A program made the position numbers and the translations under genes. Below are positions 7,092-14,681 of a DNA stretch of 43,790 nucleotides, in pieces. The DNA is from Vicinamibacterales bacterium. GTDB taxonomy: Bacteria; Acidobacteriota; Vicinamibacteria; Vicinamibacterales; CAVVIG01. Under the pieces are notes generated by a model. That model saw only the letters and a program-made list of their open reading frames with translations. It had not been told where the DNA came from and searched no databases. Every line of letters begins with the position of its first letter. Within the stretch, counting starts at the first letter, position 1. The stretch is from the NCBI GenBank assembly GCA_025450765.1, contig JANWLS010000009.1, positions 1-43,790 of the forward strand, given 5' to 3'.

Positions 7092-8006
7092 ATGATCACC
7101 ATCAATCGCGTTCTCTGTCCGATCGACTTTGCCGCCAGCTCCGCCGAGGTGCTGGCGAGCGCGGCGGCCATCGCGCGGTATCACGGCGCGAAGCTGACCG
7201 TGCTGCACGTGGCGGGCGGCTATCCGGTGCCAGCCGGGCCGACGCCCGGACGCCGGCAGCCCGCGCGCGCCTTCTGGCTGCAGCGGTTGCGCGAGATCAC
7301 CGCGGACCTGCGGGAGGCGCAGGAAGGCGTGGCGGTCGCCGTCCGCGAAGGCGAACCGGTGCGCCGCATCCTGGAGGAAGCGTCCATCGGGCGCGCCGAC
7401 CTCATCGTCATGGGGACCCAGGGCCGAAGCGGGTTGAACCGTCTGCTCCTGGGATCCGTTGCCGAAGCCGTGCTGCGCCGCGCGTCGTGCCCGGTGCTGA
7501 CGGTGCCCCCGGCGTCGCTGGAGCGAGCCCTGCCGGTGCGTGGCGGGTTGTTCAGCCGGATCCTGTGCCCGGTCGACTTTTCGGAGGCTTCGCTGGCCGC
7601 GCTCGACTACGGGCTCACGCTGGCGCAGGAAGCGCAGGGCCATCTGACGTTGCTTTACGTGTTCGAGGAGACGCATGCGGCCTCGGCGGATCACTCGTGG
7701 CTGGCTCGTGCCGGGTTCCACAACGACCTGATGCGGCTCGTGCCAGACGACGCACACGACTGGTGCGCCGTGCGGACGCTGGTGGGCGTCGGCGAGGCGG
7801 GTGACGAGATTCTCCGCGTCGCCCTCGACGAGGAGGTGGATCTGATCGCCATCGGGGCGCCGCGGAGCAGCGGCCGCGGCTGGGGTCTCGATTCCACCTC
7901 GGGGCGTGTGATCCGCGAAGCGCCGTGTCCGGTGATCACGCTTCGCGCCCCCGTTGCAGCTCGCGTCCCGGCCGCCGTGAGGGCCGAGGTGGCGACGGTC
8001 GGATAG
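7092..8006 (+). CDS. Tandem universal stress protein (UspA family)
   Basis: The 304 residues contain two Usp domains. The first (1 to about 142) starts 'INRVLCPIDF' and has the complete ATP-binding signature G108-x2-G111-x9-G121-S122. The second (about 155-295) starts 'FSRILCPVDFSE', but its loop reads GAPRSSGRGWGLDSTSG, which is degenerate, so it probably binds nucleotide weakly or not at all. Tandem Usps act in the cytoplasm in starvation, redox or energy stress. ATG 7092 aligns with the domain start; TTGGAG (7077-7082) can serve as ribosome binding site. It is the last gene of the apparent sigma-54 operon, followed by a GC-rich hairpin. Confidence 0.92.
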   Translation: MITINRVLCPIDFAASSAEVLASAAAIARYHGAKLTVLHVAGGYPVPAGPTPGRRQPARAFWLQRLREITADLREAQEGVAVAVREGEPVRRILEEASIGRADLIVMGTQGRSGLNRLLLGSVAEAVLRRASCPVLTVPPASLERALPVRGGLFSRILCPVDFSEASLAALDYGLTLAQEAQGHLTLLYVFEETHAASADHSWLARAGFHNDLMRLVPDDAHDWCAVRTLVGVGEAGDEILRVALDEEVDLIAIGAPRSSGRGWGLDSTSGRVIREAPCPVITLRAPVAARVPAAVRAEVATVG

Positions 8007-8033
8007 CGATCAGCATGTTCAGCGGCGCCGGGG

Positions 8034-8055
8034 GGGCCGGTCTTTGTGCCGGCCC
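8034..8055 (+). terminator. Possible terminator after uspA
   Basis: GGGCCGG (8034-8040) and CCGGCCC (8049-8055) form a perfect 7-bp stem with an 8-base loop, followed by TTCCGTATTG. The U-tract is weak, so intrinsic termination may be incomplete. It lies 28 bp after the uspA stop and just before the padR promoter. Confidence 0.4.
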
Positions 8056-8070
8056 TTCCGTATTGTCCTA

Positions 8071-8099
8071 TTGCCTTCCCATACGTCCTCTGCTATTGT
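8071..8099 (+). promoter_or_regulatory. padR promoter with repeated TATTGTC motif
   Basis: TTGCCT (8071-8076) and TATTGT (8094-8099) are separated by 17 bp, a good sigma-70-type arrangement. Transcription would start one to two bases before the ATG at 8108, so the message is nearly leaderless. The heptamer TATTGTC occurs at 8061-8067 and again at 8094-8100 over the -10 box, 33 bp (three helical turns) apart, which could be a PadR autoregulatory site. Confidence 0.5.
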
Positions 8100-8107
8100 C
8101 TGCCCAT

Positions 8108-8437
8108 ATGAGCAAGACCGATGTCTGGCAGGGGACTCTCGCCCTCATGATCCTGCGGACCCTCGAAACGCTCGGCCCGCTGCACGGCGACGGCATCGCG
8201 CGACGCATCGAGCAGACGAGCGGCCATGAGCTGGTCGTCAACTACGGGACGTTCTACCCGGCGCTCCTCAAGCTCGAGCAGGAGGGCTTCGTCACCTCCG
8301 AGTGGGGCGCCTCGGAGAACAACCGCCGGGCGAAGTTCTATCGCCTGACGCGTGCCGGGCACCGCCAGGTCGAGAAGGAAACGCGCGAGTGGGTCCATAC
8401 GACGACGATCCTCCAGCGGTTTTTGGGGGAGCACTGA
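8108..8437 (+). CDS. PadR-family transcriptional regulator
   Basis: The 109-residue protein is a compact PadR: an N-terminal winged helix with 'GTLALMILRTLETLGPLHGDGIA' (helix 1-2 region, read in parts) and 'NYGTFYPALLKLEQEGFV', then the basic wing 'NNRRAKFYRLT' and a short C-terminal dimerisation helix. PadR proteins usually repress neighbouring transport genes and respond to small ligands. Its stop is only 9 bp before the first ADOP permease, a pairing very common in Acidobacteria, so it probably controls that gene and itself. The near-leaderless promoter just upstream fixes ATG 8108 as the start. Confidence 0.93.
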   Translation: MSKTDVWQGTLALMILRTLETLGPLHGDGIARRIEQTSGHELVVNYGTFYPALLKLEQEGFVTSEWGASENNRRAKFYRLTRAGHRQVEKETREWVHTTTILQRFLGEH

Positions 8438-8446
8438 GGCTGGAGC

Positions 8447-11149
8447 ATGCTGCACCGCCTGCGCGCCTGGGTCGTTCGTCTCTTCACGTCCGTCCGCGGC
8501 GCGCCCGGCGACGACGGCCTGGCCGACGAGCTCGCCAGCCACCTCCAGCTCCACATCGACGACAACCTCCGCGCCGGGATGTCGCGCGAGGAGGCACGGC
8601 GACAGGCGCTGCTGAAGCTGGGCGGCGCCACGCAGACGAGGGAAGCTCATCGCGATCGGCGAGGCCTGCCGTGGGTCGACTCGCTGGCGCGCGACGTCAA
8701 GTACGCAATGCGATTTCTGCGTCGCAGCCCCGGGTTCACCGCGGTCGCCATGCTGTCCCTCGCGCTCGGCATCGGCGCGAATACCGCCATCTTCTCGCTC
8801 GTCGACGCCCTGCTGCTGCGCTCCCTGCCGGTGAAACAGCCCGACCGATTGGTGCAACTGTTCGTCGACGGGAACCGCTCGTCCTGGACGAACCCGCAGT
8901 GGGAGGAGATTCGCGATCGTTCGGATCTGTTCGAGAGCGTCGCGGCATGGTCGGACACAAGACTGAATCTGACGCGCGGAGGTGAGACGCAGTATGCCAA
9001 CGGCCTGTTCGTCAGCGGCGCCTTCTTCGGGATGCTGGGCGTGAGCCCGGCCATGGGTCGGGCGGTGACGCCAGCCGACGACAGCCCTGGCGGCGGAGAC
9101 GAAGGGCCCGTGGCGGTGATCAGCGACCGCTTCTGGAAGACGCGGTTTGGCGCCGCGCCAGATGTCGTCGGCCGATCACTGACGTTGGCCGGCACGCAGT
9201 TCACCATTATCGGAGTCACACCGCCCGCCTTCGACGGCGTGAGTGCCGGCTCGCGTTTCGATGTGGCCATTCCCCTCGGCATGGCGCCGCGCGTCATGGG
9301 ACGGGACGTGTTGAGCGGGCGGTCGGTCTGGTGGCTGCACATTCTCGCCAGGCTTCGGCCGGGCGAGACGGTCGCGCAGGCGACGGCGGGTCTCCGGGCC
9401 GCGCAGCCGGCGATCAGGACCGCCACGCGACCCGCCCTCTATGCTGGGGCGCGCGCCGCTCAATACCTGCAGGCGCCGTTCGTCGTGCGTCCCGCGCGCA
9501 GCGGCGCTGATGGTCTGGGCGTCAGGCGCCAGTACGAGATGCCGCTGCTGGCCCTGATGGGGATTGTGGCCCTCGTGCTGTTGATCGCCTGCGTGAACCT
9601 GGCGAATCTTCTGCTCGCGCGGGCCGAAGCGCGCCGCCACGAGTTGAGTATCCGGCGGGCGCTCGGCGCGTCGCGGCTGCAACTCGTTCGTCAGTTGATG
9701 ACCGAGTCGATGTTGCTGTCCGGCCTCGGCGGCGCGGCTGGGCTCTTGTTCGCCGCCTGGGCCAGTCGCCTGCTGGCGAGCCATCTCGTGGTGAGTGGCC
9801 GGCCGTTGGAGCTGGCCGGGCCACTGGATCGGCAGGTCGTGCTCTTCACGGCGGCGGTCTGCGTGATCGTCGCTGGACTGTTTGGACTAGGTCCGGCGAT
9901 GCGTGCGAGCGCCGGCGGCGCGATGGATGCCCTGGCGGCCCGGGGCACTCGCGCGACCGGGCAACGGCGGTCCACGAACGTGCTCATGATGGCGCAGGTC
10001 GCGCTCTGCCTGGTGCTCGTGGTCGGTACGGGGCTGTTCGTGCGCACGTTCGTGTCGCTCACGACGCGCCAGCTCGGCTTTGCGCCGGGTGCCGTCCTCG
10101 CGGCGAACCTGGATATGTCCGGCAACGCTGCGACGCTGACCACGACCACGTCGACCGATCTCCTGGACGCTGTCCGCGCGGCGCCCGGCGTGAGTCACGC
10201 CGCCATTTCAGTGCTCCTGCCCCTGACCGGCCAGCAGTGGGACCAGAGCATCGAGAATCCGCCGGGACTGGCCCTGTCGCGGGACGAACGTGATGTCTAC
10301 CTGAACGCGGTCTCGCCCGACTGGTTCACGACCCTCGGCACGCCGCTCCTCGCCGGGCGCGATTTCGCTCGCGAGGACACCGCAGGGGCGCCCCTCGTCG
10401 CGATCGTCAATCAGACGTTCGTACGAAAGTACCTGTCGGGACGAAATCCGCTCGGAACGGTCATCGAGCTCGATATGACGCCTTCAGGCGATCGGACCGC
10501 GGCGCTGACGATCGTCGGCGTGGCTCGCGACGCCCTCTACGATTCGCGCCGGGGCGATCTCCCGCCGACGCTGTATCGGCCATTTGCCCAGAGTGGTGTG
10601 GAGAACGTGGCGCTGGCGTCAATCGTGGTACGCGCCGCCAGCGGCGAGCCGGCGAGCATCGCCAGGAATGTCGCGGCTTCGATCGCTGCGGTCGATCCCA
10701 GGCTCAATTTCACATTTCACACGCTCGACGATCTGGCGGGGGCGTCCGTTTCTGCCGAGCGTGTGCTGGCCCTGCTCTCAGGCTTTTTCGGCGCGCTCGC
10801 GCTCCTGCTCGCGGCGATCGGGCTTTACGGCGTCGTCTCGTATTCGGTGAGTCGCCGGCGGACGGAGATCGGAATCCGTATGGCGCTCGGCGCGCGGCCG
10901 GGTGGGATCGTGCGGATGGTGCTGAGTCGCATCGGCCTCACGATGGTGATTGGGCTCGTGATCGGCGGCGCCCTGAGCGTCGGGCTCGCCACGTTCGTCA
11001 AGAGCTTGCTCTACGGCCTGCAGCCGGACGATCCCGCGACGCTCGCGGGTGCGATCGCCGTGCTCGCGGCGGTCGGCCTGCTGGCGGCGTGGCTGCCGGC
11101 CCGCCGCGCGGCGCGGATCGATCCGATGGAAGCGTTGAGGGAGCAGTGA
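8447..11149 (+). CDS. ADOP-type ABC permease A (MacB/FtsX-like, 900 aa)
   Basis: This is a MacB/FtsX-like permease of the acidobacterial duplicated-orphan-permease class. Residues 1 to about 80 form a cytoplasmic helical domain (LRAWVVRLF, DELASHLQLHIDDNLRAG, EEARRQALLKLGG). A transmembrane helix near 100 follows 'RRSPGFTAVAML', then a MacB periplasmic core domain and an FtsX three-helix block at about 370-500. A second periplasmic and FtsX unit ends in LPARRAARIDPMEALREQ. No ATPase gene is near, so its energy source is unknown; a distant ATPase or a non-transport role are both possible. GGAG just before ATG 8447 and the 9-bp gap to padR argue for a padR-permease operon. Confidence 0.92.
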   Translation: MLHRLRAWVVRLFTSVRGAPGDDGLADELASHLQLHIDDNLRAGMSREEARRQALLKLGGATQTREAHRDRRGLPWVDSLARDVKYAMRFLRRSPGFTAVAMLSLALGIGANTAIFSLVDALLLRSLPVKQPDRLVQLFVDGNRSSWTNPQWEEIRDRSDLFESVAAWSDTRLNLTRGGETQYANGLFVSGAFFGMLGVSPAMGRAVTPADDSPGGGDEGPVAVISDRFWKTRFGAAPDVVGRSLTLAGTQFTIIGVTPPAFDGVSAGSRFDVAIPLGMAPRVMGRDVLSGRSVWWLHILARLRPGETVAQATAGLRAAQPAIRTATRPALYAGARAAQYLQAPFVVRPARSGADGLGVRRQYEMPLLALMGIVALVLLIACVNLANLLLARAEARRHELSIRRALGASRLQLVRQLMTESMLLSGLGGAAGLLFAAWASRLLASHLVVSGRPLELAGPLDRQVVLFTAAVCVIVAGLFGLGPAMRASAGGAMDALAARGTRATGQRRSTNVLMMAQVALCLVLVVGTGLFVRTFVSLTTRQLGFAPGAVLAANLDMSGNAATLTTTTSTDLLDAVRAAPGVSHAAISVLLPLTGQQWDQSIENPPGLALSRDERDVYLNAVSPDWFTTLGTPLLAGRDFAREDTAGAPLVAIVNQTFVRKYLSGRNPLGTVIELDMTPSGDRTAALTIVGVARDALYDSRRGDLPPTLYRPFAQSGVENVALASIVVRAASGEPASIARNVAASIAAVDPRLNFTFHTLDDLAGASVSAERVLALLSGFFGALALLLAAIGLYGVVSYSVSRRRTEIGIRMALGARPGGIVRMVLSRIGLTMVIGLVIGGALSVGLATFVKSLLYGLQPDDPATLAGAIAVLAAVGLLAAWLPARRAARIDPMEALREQ

Positions 11150-11161
11150 GGGAGGAGCGCC

Positions 11162-11593
11162 TCAGTTGTCCAGACCTTCTCGCCTGAGGTCGGCAAACCG
11201 CTCGAAGTCCCGGTCGTTCGACACGATCGTGTGGACGCCGTGCTCCCGACAGAGGGCGGCGATCTGCGCATCGAAGGCCAGGTTTCCCGTCACGCGCGCC
11301 GCCCGGACTGTGTCGACGAGCAGCGCGGGATACCGATCGCCCGGCGTCAGGATGCGCAGCGAGGCCGACGCCAGCACCGCCTCGATGGCGCCGACCGCCT
11401 GTTCGATCGTTGACGGAGGTTTGAGGATGGCCGGATGCGTGACGACGCGCAGAAATTCACCAAGACAGAAGACGGGGAGCGCCCAGAGCGCATCTCCGTC
11501 CGCCAGGTGTGACAGCCTGGCGCGTGCCCGGTCGTGCTCAGCGAATTCGCGACGATGCGCGTAGACCAGAATGTTGGTGTCGACGGCAATCAC
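11162..11593 (-). CDS. vapC: VapC-type PIN-domain ribonuclease toxin
   Basis: The 143-residue protein has the PIN fold with its acidic metal-binding set: D5 in MIAVDTNILVYAH, E46 in CLGEFLRV, D108 in NLAFDAQIA, and D127/D129 in SNDRDF. VapC toxins cut tRNA or rRNA until bound by VapB. The GTG start overlaps the stop of the upstream antitoxin gene by four bases (GTGA), the usual vapBC coupling. The pair reads against the surrounding permease genes and ends 12 bp from the stop of ADOP A, so it looks like an inserted module. All catalytic residues are present, so it is probably active. Confidence 0.9.
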   Translation of the reverse strand: MIAVDTNILVYAHRREFAEHDRARARLSHLADGDALWALPVFCLGEFLRVVTHPAILKPPSTIEQAVGAIEAVLASASLRILTPGDRYPALLVDTVRAARVTGNLAFDAQIAALCREHGVHTIVSNDRDFERFADLRREGLDN

Positions 11594-11835
11594 ACGGTGT
11601 CCCGTCCGGCCATCACGTCATAGAGCCGATCGCGGTCGCTGATGTCGACATCTGGCGAACGAATGCCGTCAACCACGACCCACCGGGATGCCAACGGGCT
11701 CGGACGTTGCGGTCGCTCCGACAGGAACCGTCGAAGCGCACGCTCGACGACCGCCGTCAGCGTGGTCCCCTCGCGGCTGGCTCGCTGTCGAGCTTTATCG
11801 AGCACGGCATCTTCGATGTCGAGGGTCGTCCGCAT
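11590..11835 (-). CDS. vapB: VapB-type antitoxin
   Basis: The protein is 81 residues from the ATG at 11835, or 85 from one at 11847. It starts MRTTLDIEDAVLDKARQRASR, the ribbon-helix-helix N-terminus of VapB antitoxins, which both bind the operator and hold the toxin. The C-terminal half ('WVVVDGIRSPDVDISDRDRLYDVM' region, read in parts) would wrap the PIN domain. The shorter start is preferred because family members begin with MRTT. No clear ribosome binding site is visible. The gene faces away from ADOP B with only about 30 bp between starts, so the two promoters must overlap and VapBC autoregulation could affect the permease. Confidence 0.85.
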   Translation of the reverse strand: MRTTLDIEDAVLDKARQRASREGTTLTAVVERALRRFLSERPQRPSPLASRWVVVDGIRSPDVDISDRDRLYDVMAGRDTV

Positions 11836-11865
11836 GCATAAAAGCATATCGAGAGACGCATCACG

Positions 11866-14556
11866 ATGTCAATGATTCATCGCGTGCGCGCCTGGGTCGT
11901 CCGTCTCTTCGCGTCCGTCCGCGGCACGCCCGGCGACCACGGTCTGGCCGACGAGCTCGCCAGCCACCTCCAACTCCATATCGACGACAACCTCCGCGCG
12001 GGGATGTCCCCCGACGAGGCGCGACGCCAGGCGCTGTTGAAGCTGGGCGGCCTGGATCAGACGAAGGAAGCCCATCGCGACCGGCGCGGACTGCCGTGGG
12101 TCGACGGCCTGGCGCAGGATCTCCACTTCGCGCTTCGGGCCTTCCGCCGCAGTCCTGGCTTTACCGTGACAGTCGTAGCCACGCTGGCTGTCGGCATCGG
12201 CGCGACCACGGCCATCTTCAGCGTGCTCAACGCGGTGCTCATCCGCTCGTTCCCCTATAAGAGCCCGGATCGTCTGGTGTATGTCTGGACGCCATCGCGC
12301 AGCCTGCCGAAGATCCCCCTCGAAGCGTTCGAGCCCAGCGCGGGCGATTTCTTCGACATCCAGCGCGAGGCCCATTCGTTTTCCGCCAGCACCCTCTTCG
12401 ACCAGGAGTCGTTCAATCTTGCGGCTGGAGGCACGGTGCAGCGCGTCAGTGGCACGTTCGTGTTGCCCTCATTTTTCCCGACCTTCGGCGTTCAGCCACG
12501 TTTCGGGCGCTCCATCGAGTCGGCTGACACGGAGCCGGGCAGCGAGCATGTGGCTATCATCAGCTATGGATTGTGGCAGTCCGCCTTTGGCAGGAGTTCG
12601 CGGATCTTGGGCCAGACGCTGACGCTCAACGGACAGCCGTATCGTGTCGTCGGAGTGATGCCCGCTTCGTTCGGCTATCCCAGCGGCAACGAGTTACCGT
12701 ACTCGAACGCGGGCGAGACGCAGGTCTGGTTGCCGTGGGCGATGACGCCGCAGCAAAAGACGAGCCGCGACCTCTTCAGCGGCAATGTCGTCGCGCGTCT
12801 CCGCCCGGGTGTGACGGTCGCCGGAGCGCAGGCAGAACTCGACACCATCATGCCGCGCCTGAATGCCCTTCGCGCGCCCGGCGGGATCTTCACGGGCATT
12901 CATGCTGTCGTCAAATCCTTTCCCGAGACGGTCGTTGGCGGCGTGCGACTGTTCGTCTGGCTCCTCTTCGGCGCAGTCTGTCTCGTCCTGCTGATCGCCT
13001 GCGCGAACGCCGCGAATCTGCTTCTTGCCCGTGCTGCGGGCCGTAGGCATGAAATGGGGGTCAGGTCCGCGCTCGGCGCCAGCTGCGGGCGCCTTCTGCG
13101 CCAGGGACTCACCGAAGCGGTGTTGCTCTCATGCTGCGGCTGCCTCCTGGGCATTCTGATGGCGGACGCGGCGATCCGCCTCCTGCTTCGACTCGATCCG
13201 GGGAACATTGCGCGGCTGAGCCACACGTCCATCGACGTGCGCGTCTTGCTGTTTGCGGTGACCCTGTCGTTCGTGACCGGTATCGCGTTCGGCATACTCC
13301 CGGCACTCTTCGTCTCGCGCGGGAATGCCAGCGGCTTTCTGATTCGGAGCCGCAGCCAGGGAGCGGGGGGCGCCTCGCCACGTTGGCGCAGGAGCCTGAT
13401 CACCAGCGAAGTGGCCCTGGCCGTCGTGCTGCTGGCGGGTTCCGGGCTGCTCATCCACAGCTACCTGAACCTGCAGGAAGTGTCGATGGGCTTCTCCGAA
13501 TCGACGCTCACGATGAGTATCGCCCTCGATCAGCGTGACAGCAAGGTCGAGCAGCGTCGGGCCTTTTTTCACGGCGTCGTCGGCAAGCTTGCCGTCCTGC
13601 CAGGAGTCAGCGCCGTCGGCGCGGTGAACGATCTGCCATTGAGCCACTCGGAAACGCTGGCGACGTTTTCCGTGGAGGGCTACACGAACCAAAAGGGGCA
13701 GACGGTGAGCTCCCGCCTGGCCACGGAGCGCTACTTCGAAGCCATGGGCACGCCGCTCCTCGCAGGACGATGGTTTTCGGTAGACGACGGAGCCAAGGGC
13801 ACCGAACGAGTCGTGATCGTCAACCAGGCCTTTGCCGACGCGTACCTCCGCGGCCGACCGGCGGTCGGCGCCCGTGTGTGCCTGTGCTATGTCAGCAGTG
13901 CGCCTCCGCCGTGGTCGACGATCATCGGCGTGGTCGGCAATACTCGAGCCTCCAACCTCGAAGATGCGCCGCCTCCGCAAGTGTATCAACCATTCTGGCA
14001 AGACGATGCAACGCCAGGCCGGGCCTACATTGCCGTGCGCACGTCCGAGCGACCCCTGCAGGCCATCCCCGCGATTCGCCGGGCGGTGCGTTCCATCGAC
14101 CCGACGCTTGCGGTGGCTGATGTTCAAACCATGGAACAGCGCGTCTCGGAAGCAAGCGCGTTGCGGCGCTTCCAGATGTCGCTCTTTGTCGTCTTCGGCG
14201 TCGTGGCCCTGTTCCTCGCCGCGATTGGCCTCTACGGTGTGATGGCCTATTCGGTCAGGCAGCGCACCGCTGAAGTCGGCATCCGCCTGGCACTTGGCGC
14301 CGAGCCGTCGACGATCTTGACGCTGATCGTCCGTCAGGGCATGACCCTCACCACCATCGGCGTCGTCATCGGCCTGGCGGGAGCGTTCGCGCTCACTCGT
14401 CTGTTGTCATCGCTGCTCTACAGAACGGCACCAGGCGATCCGGCGACGTTCGTGTTCGTGGTCGCGGTTCTTCTTGTCACATCGCTGGTCGCCTGCTACG
14501 TTCCGGCGCGCCGCGCCATGCGAGTCGAGCCCGTGGAGGCACTCAGGGAGAACTGA
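11866..14556 (+). CDS. ADOP-type ABC permease B (896 aa)
   Basis: It has the same architecture as permease A: a helical N-terminal domain (1 to about 82), a MacB-like periplasmic domain, an FtsX helix block, a second unit, and a terminal VPARRAMRVEPVEALREN. The first two methionines (11866, 11872) are both plausible; the second aligns with the start of permease A. The core is clearly diverged from A and C, yet nucleotides 11885-12014 are almost identical to the 5' end of permease C. It starts 30 bp from the divergent vapB start. There is no ATPase partner in the window. Function by family: macrolide-, lipoprotein- or peptide-efflux-like permease; substrate unknown. Confidence 0.91.
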   Translation: MSMIHRVRAWVVRLFASVRGTPGDHGLADELASHLQLHIDDNLRAGMSPDEARRQALLKLGGLDQTKEAHRDRRGLPWVDGLAQDLHFALRAFRRSPGFTVTVVATLAVGIGATTAIFSVLNAVLIRSFPYKSPDRLVYVWTPSRSLPKIPLEAFEPSAGDFFDIQREAHSFSASTLFDQESFNLAAGGTVQRVSGTFVLPSFFPTFGVQPRFGRSIESADTEPGSEHVAIISYGLWQSAFGRSSRILGQTLTLNGQPYRVVGVMPASFGYPSGNELPYSNAGETQVWLPWAMTPQQKTSRDLFSGNVVARLRPGVTVAGAQAELDTIMPRLNALRAPGGIFTGIHAVVKSFPETVVGGVRLFVWLLFGAVCLVLLIACANAANLLLARAAGRRHEMGVRSALGASCGRLLRQGLTEAVLLSCCGCLLGILMADAAIRLLLRLDPGNIARLSHTSIDVRVLLFAVTLSFVTGIAFGILPALFVSRGNASGFLIRSRSQGAGGASPRWRRSLITSEVALAVVLLAGSGLLIHSYLNLQEVSMGFSESTLTMSIALDQRDSKVEQRRAFFHGVVGKLAVLPGVSAVGAVNDLPLSHSETLATFSVEGYTNQKGQTVSSRLATERYFEAMGTPLLAGRWFSVDDGAKGTERVVIVNQAFADAYLRGRPAVGARVCLCYVSSAPPPWSTIIGVVGNTRASNLEDAPPPQVYQPFWQDDATPGRAYIAVRTSERPLQAIPAIRRAVRSIDPTLAVADVQTMEQRVSEASALRRFQMSLFVVFGVVALFLAAIGLYGVMAYSVRQRTAEVGIRLALGAEPSTILTLIVRQGMTLTTIGVVIGLAGAFALTRLLSSLLYRTAPGDPATFVFVVAVLLVTSLVACYVPARRAMRVEPVEALREN
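11885..12014 (+). repeat. 130-bp 5' segment shared with permease C
   Basis: This stretch matches 14695-14824 with a single mismatch (position 11942 G versus 14752 C). It encodes most of the N-terminal helical domain. Outside it the genes differ at many synonymous and non-synonymous sites, which points to recent gene conversion or a shuffled 5' module. Confidence 0.9.
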
Positions 14557-14569
14557 GGCGAATAACGAC

Positions 14570-14664
14570 GAATTGTGAATTGAGAATTGAGAATGTCGAA
14601 AAAAGATGACGACGCGCTGTGCGCGCGTCAACCACGTTCTTCATTCTAAATTCTCCATTCTCAT
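14570..14664. repeat. Heptamer-based inverted-repeat element
   Basis: An AT-rich island in GC-rich surroundings. The left arm is a run of GAATTGA-type heptamers (14570-14594). The right arm (14641-14664) is an imperfect inverted copy, also with a 7-base period; about 24 bp align with one gap and three mismatches. Between them lies a perfect hairpin, GACGCGC (14611-14617) with GCGCGTC (14623-14629). It fills the gap between permeases B and C and ends 17 bp before the start of C. No coding capacity. Confidence 0.65.
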
Positions 14665-14681
14665 TGATCTGCGGAGGCACC

